This document shows, piece by piece, positions 36,784 to 48,148 of a stretch of 64,000 bases of DNA (positions are counted from its first letter, which is position 1; each line of letters begins with the position of its first letter). Under the pieces are notes generated by a model, which did not search any database, had not been told where the DNA came from, and saw nothing but the letters and a program-made list of their open reading frames with translations. This stretch comes from an uncultured Gammaproteobacteria bacterium (GTDB lineage Bacteria > Pseudomonadota > Gammaproteobacteria > Pseudomonadales > Pseudohongiellaceae): NCBI GenBank assembly GCA_913060495.1, contig CAJXRP010000001.1, positions 1 to 64,000 on the forward strand. The letters run 5' to 3'. The translations under genes were made by a program, and so were the position numbers.

Positions 36784-36807
36784 TAAAAGGCGGTATCGGA
36801 GAGAATT

Positions 36808-37119
36808 ATGTACGCGGTTATAATGAGTGGTGGCAAGCAACATAGAGTTGAAGAGGGTGAAATCCTTCGGCTTGAAAAATTGGAAGCCGCTACTGGGGAA
36901 GAAGTAAGTTTCGACAATATTCTGATGGTTGGCGAAGGTGAGTCTGTGAAGATCGGCACTCCTTACGTTGACGGCAGCCAGGTCACTGCAGAAGTCGTTA
37001 AGCAGGGTCGAGCCAACAAGGTTACGATTATCAAGTTTAATCGTCGTAAGCATTCGCGTAAGCAACAGGGTCATCGCCAGTGGTTTACAGAAGTTAAGAT
37101 TACTGGAATTAAAGCTTAA
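36808..37119 (+). CDS. rplU: Ribosomal protein L21
   Basis: 103 residues. Full-length bL21 ([17 protein letters not shown] start, [15 protein letters not shown] and [12 protein letters not shown] end). It is a 50S subunit protein. It precedes rpmA by 15 bases, with a promoter upstream at 36721. Confidence 0.97.
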   Translation: MYAVIMSGGKQHRVEEGEILRLEKLEAATGEEVSFDNILMVGEGESVKIGTPYVDGSQVTAEVVKQGRANKVTIIKFNRRKHSRKQQGHRQWFTEVKITGIKA

Positions 37120-37134
37120 GGCCGGGAGCTAGGT

Positions 37135-37392
37135 ATGGCACATAAGAAAGCAGGTGGTAGTACTAATAACGGTCGTGATTCGGAATCGAAACGACTGGGC
37201 GTCAAGAAATATGGTGGTGAAGCTGCCCTCGCAGGAAATATTATCGTGCGTCAGCGCGGCACTCGTTTCCATCCGGGTGAGAACGTAGGTTGTGGTAAAG
37301 ACCACACATTGTTCGCAAAGGCTGATGGTGTTGTGAAGTTCGCTGTTAAAGGACCAAACAACCGAAAATTCGTGAGCATCGAAGTAGCCTAG
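37135..37392 (+). CDS. rpmA: Ribosomal protein L27
   Basis: 85 residues. Full-length bL27 starting [19 protein letters not shown], with the conserved N-terminus reaching the peptidyl transferase centre. It ends before the terminator at 37410. Cotranscribed with rplU. Confidence 0.97.
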   Translation: MAHKKAGGSTNNGRDSESKRLGVKKYGGEAALAGNIIVRQRGTRFHPGENVGCGKDHTLFAKADGVVKFAVKGPNNRKFVSIEVA

Positions 37393-37409
37393 TAAAGCAG
37401 TTTGTTACT

Positions 37410-37440
37410 AAAAAGCCTCGTCGTTCGACGGGGCTTTTTT
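37410..37440 (+). terminator. Intrinsic terminator of rplU-rpmA
   Basis: AAAAAGCCTCGTC - GTTC - GACGGGGCTTTTTT, one T-G wobble, followed by T residues. Confidence 0.9.
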
Positions 37441-37505
37441 GTTTATAAGGATGCAGTGTCCTAGGAAGTGGCATAATCGTGCCAGCTATCTGCGTAGCGA
37501 ATTGA

Positions 37506-39832
<2,327 letters not shown>

Positions 39833-39867
39833 CGAGCAAAACTTTGTAGAGCCTAGATTTTAGGCAT

Positions 39868-39895
39868 AAAAAAACCGGCTACTGCCGGTTTTTTT
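39868..39895. terminator. Bidirectional intrinsic terminator
   Basis: AAAAAAACCGGC - TACT - GCCGGTTTTTTT. It serves proB on one side and rpsT on the other. Confidence 0.9.
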
Positions 39896-39910
39896 GGACC
39901 TGAAATAAAT

Positions 39911-40174
39911 CTATTTCAGTGCCTTTACTGCAGTATTCAAACGGCTCTTGTGACGAGAAGCCTTATTCTTATGAATAATTCCTCTGTCCGCCATACGGTC
40001 GATTACAGGTACGGCAGTGTTGTAGGCTTCAACGGCCTTCGCGTGATCACCACCTTCGATGGCTGCGTCCACTTTCTTGATTTGAGTACGTACCATGGAT
40101 CGGAAAGATGCATTGTGACGACGACGAACTTCACTCTGTCTTGCACGCTTGCGGGCTTGTAAAGAATTAGCCAA
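39911..40174 (-). CDS. rpsT: Ribosomal protein S20
   Basis: 87 residues, full-length bS20 ([19 protein letters not shown] at the start, [18 protein letters not shown] at the end). The start codon is TTG, with AAGGAG upstream; E. coli rpsT also uses UUG, linked to autoregulation. A promoter lies at 40285-40313. Confidence 0.96.
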   Translation of the reverse strand: MANSLQARKRARQSEVRRRHNASFRSMVRTQIKKVDAAIEGGDHAKAVEAYNTAVPVIDRMADRGIIHKNKASRHKSRLNTAVKALK

Positions 40175-40284
40175 TTGGAGCTCCTTATTGCACTAGATCT
40201 GTATTTCTAGTCGGTTATTTCGTTAAATTCGATAGTAGAGGGGGCGATATTTGCTGCGTCTCGTCCCCGAATTCAGAGCGCGAC

Positions 40285-40313
40285 ACTATGCCGTTTTCAC
40301 TGCCTGTTGTCAA
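40285..40313 (-). promoter_or_regulatory. Sigma-70-type promoter of rpsT
   Basis: On the minus strand: TTGACA, 17-base spacer, CATAGT. The predicted leader is about 100 bases. Confidence 0.7.
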
Positions 40314-40434
40314 TAGAAGAAAATACTACAGGCTTTCCCTAAGCCCTTAACAATACTCAACTTATTGCTGATTGGCAGCAATAGCGTGATAATCTCTCTT
40401 CGGCATCAATCATATCAGCAAGGCTATCTACTCA

Positions 40435-42021
40435 ATGAGTGAATCTCACTCTTCTCAAGAACAGCAATCTGAAGACAGCAAGAGCGGCGAATCCAGCCTA
40501 CTGAAAGCGAGTAGTGTTACCGGTTCAATGACGCTGGTTTCGCGCGTCCTAGGTTTGGCGCGGGATGTGGTCATTGCCCGTGTTTTCGGTGTGAGCGACG
40601 GAGTTGACGCTTTTTTTGTGGCGAATAAGATTCCCAATTTTATGCGCAGATTGTTCGCGGAGGGGGCTTTCAATCAAGCCTTCGTTCCGGTTCTTTCTGA
40701 GTATCGGTCGACTAAGTCCCTGGCGGATGTGCAGCTGCTAATTAATGCTGTTGCCGGTAGTCTGGGTGGATTCCTGTTTATTTTTACCTTTGTCGCTGTA
40801 GTGGCGGCGCCGTTAATTGCTGTACCTATCGCCTACGGGTTCACAGACGAGCCGGACAAATTCGCACTGCTTGTAGAGATGCTGCGAATTACCTTTCCCT
40901 ATTTGTTTCTGATATCGATGACCGCGCTGTGCGGGTCGATTTTGAATAGTTACGCGCGCTTTGCCGTTCCAGCCGTGACTCCCGCGCTGCTCAATATCTC
41001 GTTGATTGGCTGCTCATTTTTTCTGGTGCCTTATATGCGCGTGCCGGAATTGGCGCTGGCATGGGCAGTGTTAATAGCCGGCGTTGCGCAGCTGTTGTTT
41101 CAATTGCCCTTTCTTGCCCGCATGCGGCTGATGCCTGTGCCGAAGGTGGGGAAATACCATGAAGGTGTGGAGCGCATTAAGAAGCTAATGGTGCCAGCTT
41201 TATTTGGCGTGTCCGTGAGCCAGATTAATCTGCTATTCGATACGCTCATTGCCACGATGCTGGTGTCTGGCAGTGTGTCGTGGCTGTATTATTCGGATCG
41301 CCTGATGGAGTTGCCGTTAGGCACCTTTGGGATAGCGATTGCGATAGTGGTGCTCCCAAGTCTGTCAAGGAAACACGCCACGTCTTCCCTGAATGAATTT
41401 GCTGAGACTCTGGATTGGGCTTTTCGTCTAGTGGTGTTGATTGCCATTCCTGCTGCGCTGGCACTCATTGTGATTGCTGAGCCGTTGCTTATAGCTCTGT
41501 TCCATAATGACAAATTTACCGCCGCCGATGTGTCGAGCTCGGCGGGCAGTCTTAAGGCCTATGCGCTAGGCTTGATTGCATTCATGTCTATTAAAATATT
41601 TGCACCTGGATATTTTGCACGACAGAACACGGCCACACCGGTGAAGATTGGCATCGTGGCGATGGTAAGTAATATGGTCATGAATCTAGTGTTCTTCTTA
41701 GGCGGCCTCGCTCATGTAGGTCTCGCGTTGGCTACTAGCCTCGCTGCGTTCCTGAATGCGGGTCTATTGTTGCGCGGATTATTAGCCGATGGTGTGTTTA
41801 AGTTTCAAACCGGTTGGGGGGTATTCTTGCTTCGGGTGGTTTTGGCGAATGCGTTGATGGTTTATTTCCTGTTGAGTTTCTCGGGAGATTGGCAAGAATG
41901 GTTAGTCTGGTCGATGACGGACAAGGTGGTTCAGTTGGGCATGTTGGTAGTTGGTGGTGTGCTCATCTATTTGGCGGTACTGTTTGCTGCGGGCTTAAGA
42001 TGGCGTCATATCTATCGCTAG
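40435..42021 (+). CDS. murJ: Lipid II flippase MurJ
   Basis: 528 residues, typical length of MurJ/MviN with about 14 TM segments. Signatures: SMTLVSRVLGLARDVVIARV and VDAFFVANKIPNFMRRLFAE, with the Arg residues of the family. It flips lipid II across the inner membrane for peptidoglycan synthesis. It is divergent from rpsT, the common gammaproteobacterial arrangement. The usual ribF neighbour is absent; a DUF2007-like gene follows. Confidence 0.96.
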   Translation: MSESHSSQEQQSEDSKSGESSLLKASSVTGSMTLVSRVLGLARDVVIARVFGVSDGVDAFFVANKIPNFMRRLFAEGAFNQAFVPVLSEYRSTKSLADVQLLINAVAGSLGGFLFIFTFVAVVAAPLIAVPIAYGFTDEPDKFALLVEMLRITFPYLFLISMTALCGSILNSYARFAVPAVTPALLNISLIGCSFFLVPYMRVPELALAWAVLIAGVAQLLFQLPFLARMRLMPVPKVGKYHEGVERIKKLMVPALFGVSVSQINLLFDTLIATMLVSGSVSWLYYSDRLMELPLGTFGIAIAIVVLPSLSRKHATSSLNEFAETLDWAFRLVVLIAIPAALALIVIAEPLLIALFHNDKFTAADVSSSAGSLKAYALGLIAFMSIKIFAPGYFARQNTATPVKIGIVAMVSNMVMNLVFFLGGLAHVGLALATSLAAFLNAGLLLRGLLADGVFKFQTGWGVFLLRVVLANALMVYFLLSFSGDWQEWLVWSMTDKVVQLGMLVVGGVLIYLAVLFAAGLRWRHIYR

Positions 42022-42050
42022 TACGCTGCATGAGAGTAAGTTGAGAACCC

Positions 42051-42377
42051 ATGAAAAAGGTATATAGCACCGAAATTCTCGCGAATGCTTGGAATATCCG
42101 TAACGTTCTTGAGCAGCACGATATTGAGTCGGTGGTAAAAAACGAAAATCTTTTTTCAGTCTCCGGAGAAGTACCTTTTCTTGAGTGTTTGCCGGAAGTT
42201 TGGGTTAAGCCTCTGTATTTTGCTCGGGCCACGCAAATTATCGCCGAGATAGAGAACTCTCTAGAGGACAGTGGTCCCGATTGGGTCTGTAACGATTGTG
42301 GCGAATCCAATCTAAGCAACTATTCCATATGTTGGAGTTGTGAAAGCAGTCATGAAGCTCGACCGACAGCTCAGTAA
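42051..42377 (+). CDS. DUF2007-like protein with C-terminal zinc ribbon
   Basis: 108 residues. The N-terminal part (MKKVYSTEILANAWNIRNVL...HDIESVV) matches the DUF2007 signal-transduction fold. The C-terminus has four cysteines in WVCNDCGESN and ICWSCESS, resembling a RanBP2-type zinc ribbon. It is 29 bases after murJ and 2 bases before the lipase-like gene, so all may be in one transcript. Role unknown. Confidence 0.75.
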   Translation: MKKVYSTEILANAWNIRNVLEQHDIESVVKNENLFSVSGEVPFLECLPEVWVKPLYFARATQIIAEIENSLEDSGPDWVCNDCGESNLSNYSICWSCESSHEARPTAQ

Positions 42378-42379
42378 AA

Positions 42380-43105
42380 ATGTTAAAAACCTTCACCCTT
42401 TTTGTTCTGCTAATTATCTTGCCCGTATCCGCGTTGGCTGAGTGCGTGGTGTTGTTGCACGGCCTAGGTAGGTTATCCAATTCCATGGGGGAGTTAGAGA
42501 CGAAACTGGCTCCAGCGGGCTATACGGTGGCGAATATTAGATACCCGTCCCGTAGCCACCCAGTCGATGTATTGGCAGTAGACGCGATAGGGCGAGGCCT
42601 CAGTCAGTGTAGGGGCGAGGGTGTAGGAAAAATTCACTTCATCACTCATTCCCTTGGGGGAATACTGCTGCGCTACTATCTGAAGGATAATTCTATCGAT
42701 GAATTGGGTCGGGTCGTTATGCTTGGGCCTCCTAACCAAGGAAGCGAAATCGTAGATGGCTTGCTGCCACTGCCAGGGTTTAGTTTTATCGGCGGGCCTG
42801 CAGGGGTCGCATTGGGAACAGGAAAGGGCAGTATTATTGAGAGCTTGGGCCCTATCGAGTTTGATCTTGGTGTCATTGCGGGTAGTACCAATATTAATCC
42901 GCTAGAGTTCCTGTTTATTGCTGGGCCTAGTGATAGTATCGTTTCGGTAGAGAGCACCAAGGTGCAGGGTATGAATGCGCATAAGATCCTACCGGTGACG
43001 CATACATTTATGATGCGTAACAACGAGGTAATCGAACAGGCAATTCATTATTTGAAGACGGGCTCCTTTATTTCCGGGCCTTTCGATGAAGAGCACGACG
43101 ACTAA
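42380..43105 (+). CDS. Exported lipase/esterase-like alpha/beta hydrolase
   Basis: 241 residues with a signal peptide (1-20). LLHGLGR gives the oxyanion motif, Ser91 in FITHSLGGILLRYYL is the nucleophile, with a late Asp in GPSDSIVSVEST and His in PVTHTFMMRN. It follows the DUF2007-like gene by 2 bases. A lipid-ester substrate is likely; true lipase activity cannot be told apart from esterase. Confidence 0.82.
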   Translation: MLKTFTLFVLLIILPVSALAECVVLLHGLGRLSNSMGELETKLAPAGYTVANIRYPSRSHPVDVLAVDAIGRGLSQCRGEGVGKIHFITHSLGGILLRYYLKDNSIDELGRVVMLGPPNQGSEIVDGLLPLPGFSFIGGPAGVALGTGKGSIIESLGPIEFDLGVIAGSTNINPLEFLFIAGPSDSIVSVESTKVQGMNAHKILPVTHTFMMRNNEVIEQAIHYLKTGSFISGPFDEEHDD

Positions 43106-43106
43106 T

Positions 43107-43943
43107 ATGGCTGTTGATACTAATCCAGGCACCGCCCCCAATACTTCTGCTGGTCTTCATCCGAACCAAGGTTCTGTGGCTGTAGAGTTAGGTCTCGATG
43201 TAACAAAATTTAGATCTGCTGTAGAGGCGGTTGAGGCTATAGAGTCAGCGCTCGGCAAGTCAGCAGAGGAGGAGTGTGCCCGCTGGTTTGCGATCAGCGC
43301 ACTTAGGTATCTGCGTAAGGAGAAATGGGCGGCACCGAACGACAGTGGTCTGGATGATGAAAGACAGAACAGCCTCGCTAGAGATTGTCTGGCGGTTGAA
43401 GGTTTTTCATCATCTCTGCGCACAGTCACCAAAGATGCTCGAAGCAAGTTCAGATTAGTGAATTTCGCCAGCAGCAAGAAAATTGAAAGGGGCGTGTTGG
43501 CAACAGGCACCAAGGCCTACAAGATTGCGGCCCATGTAATAGTAGAAGCAGGGTTGGTTGAACAGAAAGAGAAAAAAGCCAGCAACAAAACCAAATCTGA
43601 ACCCAAAACTGAACCCAAAACTGAACCTAAGAAAAAGAGCCAGCGGCCAGAATTAAAAGAAATTGAGAAAACTGTCGTCGGACGCAGAGCGAAACGTCGT
43701 GGCTATTCCGAAGATGAAATTGTAAAAGTGGTAGGTGTCTCGGAAGTTCCATCCGATAAGAATCAAGCCCTGCCCATGAGCAAGGAAGAGTTTGCAGATT
43801 TAGATGCCGCGCTAAGTAAGAGTGACACCGAAATTATCCAGCAGAGCTGGGGTGATCAGCAGAATGAAGACCGCTGGAGTCGTATTCTGGGGTTGTTGGC
43901 AGGCGTTGGCTTTTTCGTGTTTATTGCGCTGTTGTTTCTATAG
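43107..43943 (+). CDS. Tail-anchored protein with PKTE repeats, unknown
   Basis: 278 residues from the ATG at 43107; an overlapping start at 43086 is possible. The first 150 residues are helical with no recognised family. A KSEPKTEPKTEPKKKSQ linker comes from a 12-bp tandem repeat, then a basic stretch (VVGRRAKRRGYSEDEIVKVV) and a C-terminal TM helix (ILGLLAGVGFFVFIALLFL). The layout suggests a cytoplasmic domain tethered to the inner membrane. It is directly after the lipase-like gene. Confidence 0.6.
   Translation: MAVDTNPGTAPNTSAGLHPNQGSVAVELGLDVTKFRSAVEAVEAIESALGKSAEEECARWFAISALRYLRKEKWAAPNDSGLDDERQNSLARDCLAVEGFSSSLRTVTKDARSKFRLVNFASSKKIERGVLATGTKAYKIAAHVIVEAGLVEQKEKKASNKTKSEPKTEPKTEPKKKSQRPELKEIEKTVVGRRAKRRGYSEDEIVKVVGVSEVPSDKNQALPMSKEEFADLDAALSKSDTEIIQQSWGDQQNEDRWSRILGLLAGVGFFVFIALLFL
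43593..43628 (+). repeat. Three-copy 12-bp tandem repeat within the gene
   Basis: Units AAATCTGAACCC, AAAACTGAACCC, AAAACTGAACCT encode KSEP/KTEP/KTEP. In-frame, so it can change copy number without breaking the gene. Confidence 0.9.
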
Positions 43944-43972
43944 TCGCTTTGGATGCCGGTCGTTTATAACGA

Positions 43973-44539
43973 CTAAGCGCGCGACATAAATTTTCCGGTT
44001 ACCGTATTTACCTTTATCACTTCTCCAGGAGAGAGGTACTCTGGTACTTGGATTTCTAAGCCGGTGGAGAGTGTTGCTGTTTTGCTTCTGTTCGTCGCCG
44101 ATGATCCGGTCACTGCTGGAGGAGTATCAATCACTTCAAGATTCACCGATTGTGGCAATTCGATGCCAAGCAAGTTGCCGTCCATGATTAGTGCCACGAT
44201 GTCTTCTTGCTGCTCCACTAAGTAATCTTTCTGACCCTCAAGCCGATCCGAATCTACGCCGTATTGACTAAAGTCTTCCATATTCATGAAGTAGTAGGTG
44301 TCACCGTCTAGGTAAGAGTACTGCACGCCGACGCGGACACAGTCAGCTTCCTTTAGCAGGTCATCTCCCTTGAATGAAGAGTCTAGTTTTTGATGGGTCT
44401 GTAAATTGTTGAACCGAACTTTATAGAGTGTAGCGGCTCCACGAGAAGAAGGGCTCTTGCTCTCGGTCTGTTTAACAATATGTGGTATGCCATCGATGTC
44501 GACGATCATTCCGCGCTTAAGTTCGTTGGCTTTAGGCAC
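43973..44539 (-). CDS. efpL: Elongation factor P-like protein EfpL (YeiP)
   Basis: 188 residues. It has the EfpL/YeiP-type N-terminus MPKANELKRGMIVDIDG and the loop SPSSRGAATLYKVRF with Arg33 at its tip, in place of the modified Lys or Arg of ordinary EF-P. The C-terminus has QVPEYLSPGEVIKV. EfpL is known to relieve stalling at proline and other motifs. No EF-P modification genes are in the window. Confidence 0.9.
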   Translation of the reverse strand: MPKANELKRGMIVDIDGIPHIVKQTESKSPSSRGAATLYKVRFNNLQTHQKLDSSFKGDDLLKEADCVRVGVQYSYLDGDTYYFMNMEDFSQYGVDSDRLEGQKDYLVEQQEDIVALIMDGNLLGIELPQSVNLEVIDTPPAVTGSSATNRSKTATLSTGLEIQVPEYLSPGEVIKVNTVTGKFMSRA

Positions 44540-44725
44540 GTTGTTTATCCTTTTTCGCTAGACTAAATTTCTTGATCTTACTGATCACTATAGAGATTTG
44601 AGCTATTTCTGCGTGGTGGCAGTAGCCGAGGCTCGATAGTGTGGGGAATCTACAGAATAGCAGCGCTCCTGTAAACAGCGACGCAGTAGTCACCAGTAAC
44701 GGAGCTACAATTTAACGATAAGGCT

Positions 44726-44753
44726 TTGAATAGTAGCTGTTTTCCACCATAAT
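44726..44753 (+). promoter_or_regulatory. Sigma-70-type promoter of the DAHP synthase gene
   Basis: TTGAAT, 16-base spacer, CATAAT. It lies 33 bases upstream of the start codon. Confidence 0.6.
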
Positions 44754-44785
44754 CCGAAATCCTAAAAAAGCATTAAGGTACGGCA

Positions 44786-45862
44786 ATGACAGAGCGCATT
44801 AAGGAAGTCGATAATCTTCATATTATTGGTCATGAGGAACTAACCTCGCCAGCGGCACTAAAGAGCGAGTTTGCTTTAGAGGGCAAGGCGCTGGAGACGG
44901 TGCAGAATGGTCATCGCTCGGTCAAAGGTATCCTCGATCATGAGGATCCTAGGCTGATCGTCGTCGTTGGTCCGTGTTCCATTCACAGTCCCGCCGAAGC
45001 GCTCGAATATGCTCGGCGCCTAAAGACTCTGGCAGATGAGTTGTCGAATGAGTTGTTGATCGTGATGCGTGTCTATTTCGAGAAGCCGCGAACAGCTATT
45101 GGCTGGGAAGGACTCATTTATGACCCGCACCTCGATGGCAGTCACAAGATTGATCATGGTTTGCGAATCGGCAGGCGCTTGATGTTGGATATTGCTGAAA
45201 TAGGCTTACCTATCGGTATCGAAGCCTTAGATCTAATTACGCCACAGTATCTGCAAGATTTAGTTAGCTGGACGGCGATAGGTGCGCGAACTACAGAGTC
45301 CCCAACTCATAGAAAACTTTCTAGCGGTATTTCATCAGCGGTTGGCTTTAAGAATAACGTTGATGGCGGACTTATGGTCGCCGTGAATGCTATTCGTTCT
45401 GCTTCTGCTACTAATAGTTTTATTAGTGTCACCGAGCAGGGCAACGTTGCCATGTTTCGAACAGGAGGCAATCCGCATTGTCATGTCATTCTAAGAGGGG
45501 GCAAGTCACCCAATTATGATGCGGCTAGCGTGGCAGCATGTGAGGTAGAATTGCAGAAGGCAGGCTTGATAGAAAATATCATGATCGATTGCAGTCATGG
45601 CAATTCGAACAAGGATCATCGCAATCAGAAGCTGGTTTTGGATGAAATTGCAGAACAGATTAATAACGGCAATAAGTCAATTATCGGCGTTATGGTTGAG
45701 AGTAACTTGGAAGAGGGAAATCAACCTATTCCCGATGATCTGGACGATCTGAAATACGGAGTGTCGATTACCGATGCCTGTATCGACTGGCAGGCTACTG
45801 AGGCGTTGCTAAGAGAGTTTGCCGGATCTATTTCCGAATCTCTGAAGTCTCGCGCGGTCTAA
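44786..45862 (+). CDS. 3-deoxy-7-phosphoheptulonate (DAHP) synthase, type I
   Basis: 358 residues. VVVGPCSIHSPAEALEYA, IVMRVYFEKPRTAIGWEG, WTAIGARTTESPTHR and the DCSHGNSNKDHRNQK segment mark the AroF/G/H family. The DCSHGNSNKD and GVSITDACIDW stretches look most like tryptophan-sensitive AroH. It joins phosphoenolpyruvate and erythrose 4-phosphate, the first step to aromatic amino acids. The convergent gene is an aromatic/aspartate aminotransferase, a pathway neighbour. Confidence 0.93.
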   Translation: MTERIKEVDNLHIIGHEELTSPAALKSEFALEGKALETVQNGHRSVKGILDHEDPRLIVVVGPCSIHSPAEALEYARRLKTLADELSNELLIVMRVYFEKPRTAIGWEGLIYDPHLDGSHKIDHGLRIGRRLMLDIAEIGLPIGIEALDLITPQYLQDLVSWTAIGARTTESPTHRKLSSGISSAVGFKNNVDGGLMVAVNAIRSASATNSFISVTEQGNVAMFRTGGNPHCHVILRGGKSPNYDAASVAACEVELQKAGLIENIMIDCSHGNSNKDHRNQKLVLDEIAEQINNGNKSIIGVMVESNLEEGNQPIPDDLDDLKYGVSITDACIDWQATEALLREFAGSISESLKSRAV

Positions 45863-45868
45863 TCATTA

Positions 45869-45907
45869 CACTGCCGGCGCGGTCTTAAAATGACCGTGCC
45901 GGCAGTG
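45869..45907. terminator. Bidirectional hairpin between DAHP synthase and aminotransferase
   Basis: CACTGCCGGCGCGGTC - TTAAAAT - GACCGTGCCGGCAGTG, 16 pairs with one G-T wobble. No T tract, so termination strength is uncertain. Confidence 0.6.
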
Positions 45908-45930
45908 CAAAGTACAAATTGCATCGTTAA

Positions 45931-47127
45931 CTATGTTTTCAACACTGCAGCGAGGCTGTTTGCTAGATACTCTATGTTGGAGTCGTTAATGCCAGCCACG
46001 TTGATGCGGCTCGAGTTAACGAGGTAGATGCTGTAGTCATTAACTAGCGACTGCACCTGATCAACATTCACACCGAGGAAGGAGAACATGCCTTTCTCTC
46101 TCTCGATAAAGCTAAAATCCTGATCGATCCCGATAGACTGAATCTGCTTAACGAATTGAGCGCGCAGGCCGTTTATACGATCGCGCATCTCTGTTAATTC
46201 AGTATCCCATTCCGTGCGTAATGCATCGTTCGATAGAATCAGCTGAACAACTGCTGCGCCGTGATCAGGTGGCATTGAGTACATCGCTCTCGCGGCACCG
46301 GCTATCTGCGTGGTTGCCACTGCTGCTGCGGCATCGTTATCACAGATTAAGGTCATCGCACCGGTGCGCTCCCGGTATAGGCCAAAATTCTTCGAGCAAG
46401 AGCTGACCACAATCAATTCCGGCAAAGACTCGGCGAGTAGGCGGGTGCCGTAGACATCTTCCTCTAGGCCATCTCCCAAGCCTTGATAGGCGAGGTCGAT
46501 AAACACAGTGAAGCCCTGCTTGAGTGCGATATCGCGAATTTGTTGCCATTGCTCTTGATTCAGATCGGCGCCACAGGGGTTATGGCAGCAGCCATGGAGT
46601 AATACGACGTCGCCGCTGCCTATATTACTAAGGCATTCGACCATTTCAGCAAATTTTACGCTATGACTGTCGTAGTCGTAGTAGGGGTACTCGGCGATCT
46701 TGAGGCCAGCAGACCCAAGCAATGGAACGTGGTTTGCCCAGGTTGGATTGCTTACCCAGACGGTTGCGTCGGGGTTAGCTGATTTTATAAATTCGGCGGC
46801 GAGTCGTAAGCCACCGCAGCCACCGGGTGATTGCACGGTAACGCGTCGCTTGCCTAGGCTGTCATTGAGAGACTTTCCGAGTAACAGTTCTGCCACTATC
46901 GCGTTGTAGTCGGCGGCGCCAGTTGGACCCACGTAGCTTTTCGTCTTCTGGGAATCGAGAATAATGCCCTCGGCTTTCTTTACTGCCGTCATTACTGGCG
47001 TGTCACCAGCCTCGTTTTTATAGACGCCAATTCCCAAATCAATTTTTTTCGGGTTATTGTCGGCACGGTAGCTGGCCATGAGTCCTAGAATTGGATCTGC
47101 CGGAAGAGCTGGAAGTGATTGAAACAT
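45931..47127 (-). CDS. Aromatic/aspartate aminotransferase (AspC/TyrB family)
   Basis: 398 residues. It has VGPTGAADYNAIV, NPTWANHVPL, LLHGCCHNPCGADL, and the PLP lysine in SSCSKNFGLYRERTG. PLP-dependent transfer between aspartate or aromatic amino acids and 2-oxoglutarate. It is 10 bases after folD on the same strand, so it is probably cotranscribed. Its convergent neighbour is the DAHP synthase. Confidence 0.93.
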   Translation of the reverse strand: MFQSLPALPADPILGLMASYRADNNPKKIDLGIGVYKNEAGDTPVMTAVKKAEGIILDSQKTKSYVGPTGAADYNAIVAELLLGKSLNDSLGKRRVTVQSPGGCGGLRLAAEFIKSANPDATVWVSNPTWANHVPLLGSAGLKIAEYPYYDYDSHSVKFAEMVECLSNIGSGDVVLLHGCCHNPCGADLNQEQWQQIRDIALKQGFTVFIDLAYQGLGDGLEEDVYGTRLLAESLPELIVVSSCSKNFGLYRERTGAMTLICDNDAAAAVATTQIAGAARAMYSMPPDHGAAVVQLILSNDALRTEWDTELTEMRDRINGLRAQFVKQIQSIGIDQDFSFIEREKGMFSFLGVNVDQVQSLVNDYSIYLVNSSRINVAGINDSNIEYLANSLAAVLKT

Positions 47128-47137
47128 GATATTTACT

Positions 47138-48010
47138 CTATCTTCTCTGGTGGGCTTTGAGGGTGTTTTGCAGCAAAGAAGCGCGCGTCATCGGACCCAC
47201 GCCTCCGGTTACGTAAGTGATATAAGAGCACTTGTCTTTCACGTTCTCAAAATCCACATCACCTACGTTTCTAAAACCTGATTTTTTTGTGCTATCTGGA
47301 ACTCTGGTCTGGCCTACGTCGATAACGACGGCGCCTTCCTTGACCATGTCGGCGGTTACGAACTCGGTCTTGCCGATAGCGACGATCAATATGTCGGCGC
47401 TTGCGCAGAGTGCAGCGAGGTCCTTCGTTCTACTGTGAGCGATAGTAACGGTCGCATTGCCCGGATTGGTGTTGCGCGACATCAGCACGGCCATCGGCGT
47501 ACCGACTATGTTGCTGCGCCCAAGAACGACACAGTGCTTGCCTGTCGTGTCAATCTCATAACGTTTCAGTAGTTCCATGATGCCATTGGGTGTCGCCGAT
47601 ATAAAAGTGGGCAGACCCAAATTGAGGCGGCCTACGTTCTCGGGGCAGAAACCATCTACATCTTTGGCTGGGTTGATAGCCAGAATGATCTTGTTCTCAT
47701 CAATATGCTTAGGCAGTGGTAGCTGGACGATGAAGCCGTCGATCGCATCATCGTTGTTTAGCTCATCGACCTTCGCTAACAATTCCTGCTCGGTAACAGT
47801 GTCTTCGAGGCGTATCGTGGTTGACTCAAAGCCTACCTCGGCACAGTCCTTTATCTTGAAGGCGACATAGTTCTGCGAGGCGCCGTCATTGCCGACAAGC
47901 ACAGCCGCGAGGTGAGGAGGACGTTGACCGTTGGCTGTTATTTCAGAGACAGTTTGAGCTATTTCTTGACGAATTTTCTCCGAGCAAGACTTGCCATCAA
48001 GTAGTTGCAT
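47138..48010 (-). CDS. folD: Bifunctional methylenetetrahydrofolate dehydrogenase/cyclohydrolase
   Basis: 290 residues. [37 protein letters not shown] with the catalytic Lys region, [30 protein letters not shown], and a C-terminal [12 protein letters not shown]. Cytoplasmic one-carbon enzyme producing formyl-THF. The aminotransferase gene follows after 10 bases. Confidence 0.96.
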   Translation of the reverse strand: MQLLDGKSCSEKIRQEIAQTVSEITANGQRPPHLAAVLVGNDGASQNYVAFKIKDCAEVGFESTTIRLEDTVTEQELLAKVDELNNDDAIDGFIVQLPLPKHIDENKIILAINPAKDVDGFCPENVGRLNLGLPTFISATPNGIMELLKRYEIDTTGKHCVVLGRSNIVGTPMAVLMSRNTNPGNATVTIAHSRTKDLAALCASADILIVAIGKTEFVTADMVKEGAVVIDVGQTRVPDSTKKSGFRNVGDVDFENVKDKCSYITYVTGGVGPMTRASLLQNTLKAHQRR

Positions 48011-48148
48011 AGTGATCTTTCCAGTGTTTAAGGTTGCCCATTAGTGGCTAGCGCACCAGAGGTGATTTGCGCTGGGAATAGCGTATTTCGAAGTGGCACT
48101 ATGATAAACGAGCGGCCAGATTAGCTCAAGCTCGACGAGCGAATATAG

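Larger units (their letters stand above)
36502..36807. other. ispB/rplU divergent intergenic region, 306 bp
   Basis: Holds the rplU promoter (36721-36749), a leader hairpin (36765-36783) and, on the other strand, the ispB start region, where no clear promoter was found. Confidence 0.7.

Noticed and set aside
43593..43628. Short direct repeats as a possible CRISPR
   Set aside because: Units are contiguous, in frame and only 12 bp, with no spacers; they encode PKTE repeats.
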